From NCBI GenBank assembly GCA_963761035.1, contig CAVXFH010000002.1:1054001-1118000 (forward strand): 64,000 bases of DNA. The letters run 5' to 3'. Within the stretch, counting starts at the first letter, position 1. Each line of letters opens with the position of its first letter. The position numbers were made by a program, and so were the translations under genes. This DNA comes from JARRQJ01 sp963761035. GTDB taxonomy: Bacteria; Pseudomonadota; Gammaproteobacteria; DRLM01. Below, piece by piece: positions 61,293 to 64,000 of the stretch. The notes below the pieces were generated by a model. That model did no database searches. It was not told the origin of the DNA and saw nothing but the letters and a program-made list of their open reading frames with translations.

Positions 61293-64000
61293 TCACTGGA
61301 TGAGTTCGCGCCAGATTACCTTCTTTTTCTGGAAGGAGGATGACTGCGATTTAAAGGGCACATCGTCATGCACTTGCGGGGTCGGATCATCCGCCGTAAC
61401 CGCCGCAACCACTGGCTTGCCGTTTATATAGTAGATATTGATGCCGACTATGGGGGCATTGGTCTTGTCCCCTGCTAGATTGGTGTCGGTATTTACCGGT
61501 CCACCCGTCTCATAATCGAAGTAATTCAACCAGCCATAGCCGCCCGGCGAACATACCGTATCGGAGGGGACGGTGGTGGGAACCAGCAGTGTTCCGCTTT
61601 CCAATTTCCCATCCACGTTCTGGCGCTCACCGACGTCTGGAAAATCCACAAACCAGCCCCTGCCAGTCGACCAATCAACCGCATTATTCGAGGCCGTCCT
61701 TTGCGCGCCGGACGTCGTCAATGTCTGTTGCGTCAGGCTGGTGCGGGGATTGACCAGGGTCGTGGTTGCATCATCATCTAGGATTGCGTAAAGCGTCTGC
61801 AGCTGCGTGGTACTGAGGTCACTGGTTTCCAGATATTTCCCGGTCCCCACGTAGACAACACGCTTGCCGTTGACGTTGCCGAGCTCCGGCCTGACGGTTA
61901 CAGGCTGGGCCACCGAGCCCCCGGCATCAGAATACAATGTCGCCAGCTTGAAGGGATTTGTGCCCGGTACAGCGGGCGCGTTGATATCGAAACGCCAGAC
62001 GTTACCCTGCAGGTCGGCACCGTACACGTAGGTCGCGGTGTTATTGGTGATGGAATTGTCCGCCCAACCCGCGATCCTTGCAAGACCGCTGGGCGTGGCG
62101 GCGCTGCCCACCCCGGTTCCGATCTTGCTGATGAGCGCACCGCTATTGGCATTGAGGACGTACAGGTAACCCTGTCCGTTACCCGCAATGGCGTTGTTGG
62201 TCACGCCGTCGCCGCTAATGGTGCCGTTGTCGTACCCGGACGTCAACAGCACCACCCAGGTACCGTCGGACTTCTTCGTGATCACCGGGTTACCGAAGGA
62301 GTAACCTAAGTCGCTATCATTACTGGCGCTGAATTCCCAGAGCAGCGCGGGGGAAGCGGGATCGGTGATATCGAGAGCAAAATATCCCCGCCCGCCGCCA
62401 TTGAGTCCGCCGACCAGAATGGTCTTCCAGACGGCAGTGGCGGCATCAGTGCAATTGGCTGAGCAAATATCAGAAATCACGGCGCTGCCGTTCACATAAT
62501 TGGCATGTTGCACGGAATAATTCTCGTCGGCCAGCTTCCACAAATTGGGGATCACCATCGTCGGCACGTAGGCCCACAATTCGTTGCCGTTGCTGGATTG
62601 AAAGGCGTGCATCATGCCATCGTTGGTGCCTAGATAGACGACCCCAGACCGGCTGGCCTTGGCGGTAACGAAGGCGCTGTAGCCCGGATCGGCGTAACTG
62701 AACGTTGGTTTTCCGACATAGGCCGGCTTCGATTCCGTCGCATCGCCCAACACGGCTTCCCGGAAGCGATACAGCCCGTCGGTATTGGTGCTGCGATCAT
62801 CGTAACCGTATTGCCCCCTGAGATAGTTGACCAGATTGGCGCCGGCGGCCAGTGTCTGCTGAGGGCTCGTCAGGGAACCCCATTGGCTGAGGCGTGAACT
62901 CAGATAGCCGCTATCAAAATAGCCGCTAAGTCCCGCGGTGACCAGATTGGCATAGTTGAAGGCCTGCAGACTGGCGCCGCTCTTCATGTAGATGGTGCGG
63001 GAGTCGCTCGATGGACCGACCTTGCTGGCCATCGTACCGCTGCAAGCCGTGGCACCGAGGGCGCTGGCAACCACATCCTCCGCGCACCAGATCGCGCTCT
63101 GGCTTACCGCGCCAGTCGTCGTATCGATGCTCCGCGCCTCAAGATTGCCCGTCCATTTCACCGTCGTATAGCTGGCGACAAAGGCTTGGTTATCGCCGGC
63201 GACCGGATTCAATGTACTGGTGGCGGCAGCCGCGCCCGCGCCAACTCTCGACTGGATGGCCGCCAGCGCCGTCTGGAACCCGGCATAAATCGAATCCGGA
63301 TCGCTGGCGCTGAAATACACGCCGTGGCCGTTAACCGCCGCATGCCATAAATCATCAATTCTTTCCACGACGCTGTTACTGCTTGAACTCGTCTGCGGAT
63401 TCGGCCAGTTGACGGTCGGCGAACCGTAGCCGTTGATGAGATTGTAGTAATCCATGCTGCCGTTGGTCGGGGCAGGATAGGTGGTGGTGGGGGTATCCTT
63501 CTTGATGGTGGTGTAGTCACTGGAGAAATCCAGCACGCCGTCCACGCCCAGGCCTAGGGTAAAGGTCGTCATGTGCTGCTGGGTGTTGTTATCCGTACTG
63601 CTAACGAACACGTTATTGTCACAGACGTCGATACTGCCGCCCAGGGCGCCGGTGCAGTTGCCCAATGTCGAGGTACGCAGATCGGTATCGTAATAGTACT
63701 TGGCGATGTCGGCCAACGAATTGGAAACCGCGGTTGGCCCTTCATACATCGGCCGGGGCGTACTGCCACCATCTAAATTCCCCACATTGGAACCGGTCAA
63801 TCCCTTGGGACCATAACTGGATGTTTCATCAGCGGTATTCCAGTACCCGTCTGTAGACATAATAGTGAAATTCTGCTGGCAGGAATACTGGACCGGATCG
63901 TCGGCCCCGGAAATCATGTGGCCGTAAAGGCGTCCTACCTTCGCTAGCGCGCCGCGCAGCGGTGTACTCCCACCGGGGTCTGCACCAAAGAGTCTAGTGA
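61293..64000 (-). CDS. pilY1: Type IV pilus tip/biogenesis protein PilY1, 5' part outside window
   Basis: At least 902 residues; the frame is open upstream of the ATG at 63917 (ADPGGSTPLRGALAKVGRLYGH) to the window edge, so the start lies to the right. It contains a SYSCQQNFTIMSTDGYWN region close to the end of the von Willebrand-like part, then the PilY1 beta-propeller: FQSSNGNELWAYVP, LNGGGRGYFALDITDP, SGYDNG, a YVLNANSGALISKIGTG block and YGADLQGNVWRFDI. PilY1 supports pilus extension, adhesion and surface sensing. The classic Asp-rich calcium loop is not obvious. The 235 bases to the nrdJb terminator hold no gene. Confidence 0.92.
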   Translation of the reverse strand, partial: TRLFGADPGGSTPLRGALAKVGRLYGHMISGADDPVQYSCQQNFTIMSTDGYWNTADETSSYGPKGLTGSNVGNLDGGSTPRPMYEGPTAVSNSLADIAKYYYDTDLRTSTLGNCTGALGGSIDVCDNNVFVSSTDNNTQQHMTTFTLGLGVDGVLDFSSDYTTIKKDTPTTTYPAPTNGSMDYYNLINGYGSPTVNWPNPQTSSSSNSVVERIDDLWHAAVNGHGVYFSASDPDSIYAGFQTALAAIQSRVGAGAAAATSTLNPVAGDNQAFVASYTTVKWTGNLEARSIDTTTGAVSQSAIWCAEDVVASALGATACSGTMASKVGPSSDSRTIYMKSGASLQAFNYANLVTAGLSGYFDSGYLSSRLSQWGSLTSPQQTLAAGANLVNYLRGQYGYDDRSTNTDGLYRFREAVLGDATESKPAYVGKPTFSYADPGYSAFVTAKASRSGVVYLGTNDGMMHAFQSSNGNELWAYVPTMVIPNLWKLADENYSVQHANYVNGSAVISDICSANCTDAATAVWKTILVGGLNGGGRGYFALDITDPASPALLWEFSASNDSDLGYSFGNPVITKKSDGTWVVLLTSGYDNGTISGDGVTNNAIAGNGQGYLYVLNANSGALISKIGTGVGSAATPSGLARIAGWADNSITNNTATYVYGADLQGNVWRFDINAPAVPGTNPFKLATLYSDAGGSVAQPVTVRPELGNVNGKRVVYVGTGKYLETSDLSTTQLQTLYAILDDDATTTLVNPRTSLTQQTLTTSGAQRTASNNAVDWSTGRGWFVDFPDVGERQNVDGKLESGTLLVPTTVPSDTVCSPGGYGWLNYFDYETGGPVNTDTNLAGDKTNAPIVGINIYYINGKPVVAAVTADDPTPQVHDDVPFKSQSSSFQKKKVIWRELIQ

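Noticed and set aside
1..64000. CRISPR arrays, tRNA or rRNA genes
   Set aside because: No regularly spaced repeats and no tRNA-like cloverleaf or rRNA core sequence was recognised on reading; a covariance-model scan was not possible here.

Overview
The window looks like chromosome of a gammaproteobacterium. The evidence is gene order and family content: gpmI-envC-ctpA-yibQ, rhodanese-secB-gpsA, lptD-surA-pdxA-rsmA, hslVU-DUF971-ubiE-ubiJ-ubiB, an outer-membrane LptD with the four disulfide cysteines, and a PilY1 gene. A dissimilatory-type sulfate adenylyltransferase, a persulfide-sensor-like ArsR regulator next to a rhodanese, a rhodanese-MoeB fusion and a split B12-dependent ribonucleotide reductase suggest a sulfur-metabolising lineage. 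Genus cannot be decided from the sequence.

Left part (1 to about 25.5 kb) is accessory. It holds two ATP-grasp proteins, a complete glutamine-dependent asparagine synthetase, a second asparagine-synthetase-like protein without the glutaminase cysteine, two paralogous FemAB/GNAT-like transferases, a family-2 glycosyltransferase, a secreted phosphoesterase and a glutaminyl cyclase-like protein. This set could build amide- or peptide-decorated surface material, but that is inference. Interleaved are an IS3-family transposase relic, a 52-bp direct repeat flanking an orphan gene, an exported beta-rich protein, a large PAS/GAF/GGDEF/EAL protein, a degenerate EAL-HDOD protein and a small cytochrome c.

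Middle part (25.6 to 48.9 kb) is mostly housekeeping. It covers cell-envelope assembly (amgK, lptD, surA, murU, envC, ctpA), rRNA methylation and vitamin B6 synthesis (rsmA, pdxA), protein export (secB), lipid precursor synthesis (gpsA), glycolysis (gpmI), a rhodanese-MoeB protein, and an HDOD protein with a YbaK-like front end. An mgtC-like gene is frameshifted. Between ctpA and yibQ lies a decayed duplicate of the yibQ 5' end plus a second copy of the promoter/operator found upstream of the ribonucleotide reductase.

Right part (49 to 64 kb) contains the ubiquinone genes ubiE-ubiJ-ubiB behind hslVU (hslU carries a one-base frameshift), sat, a DegP/DegQ protease, nrdJa-nrdJb with predicted NrdR boxes, and the 3' part of pilY1 running off the right edge.

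Most striking are the duplicated nrd-type control region (a TTGACA promoter with a 17-bp spacer, followed in both copies by the same 16-bp NrdR-like box), the BigR/SqrR-like regulator whose two cysteines are exactly 66 residues apart beside a rhodanese, and the amide/peptide-type accessory cluster. I saw no rRNA, tRNA or CRISPR array.
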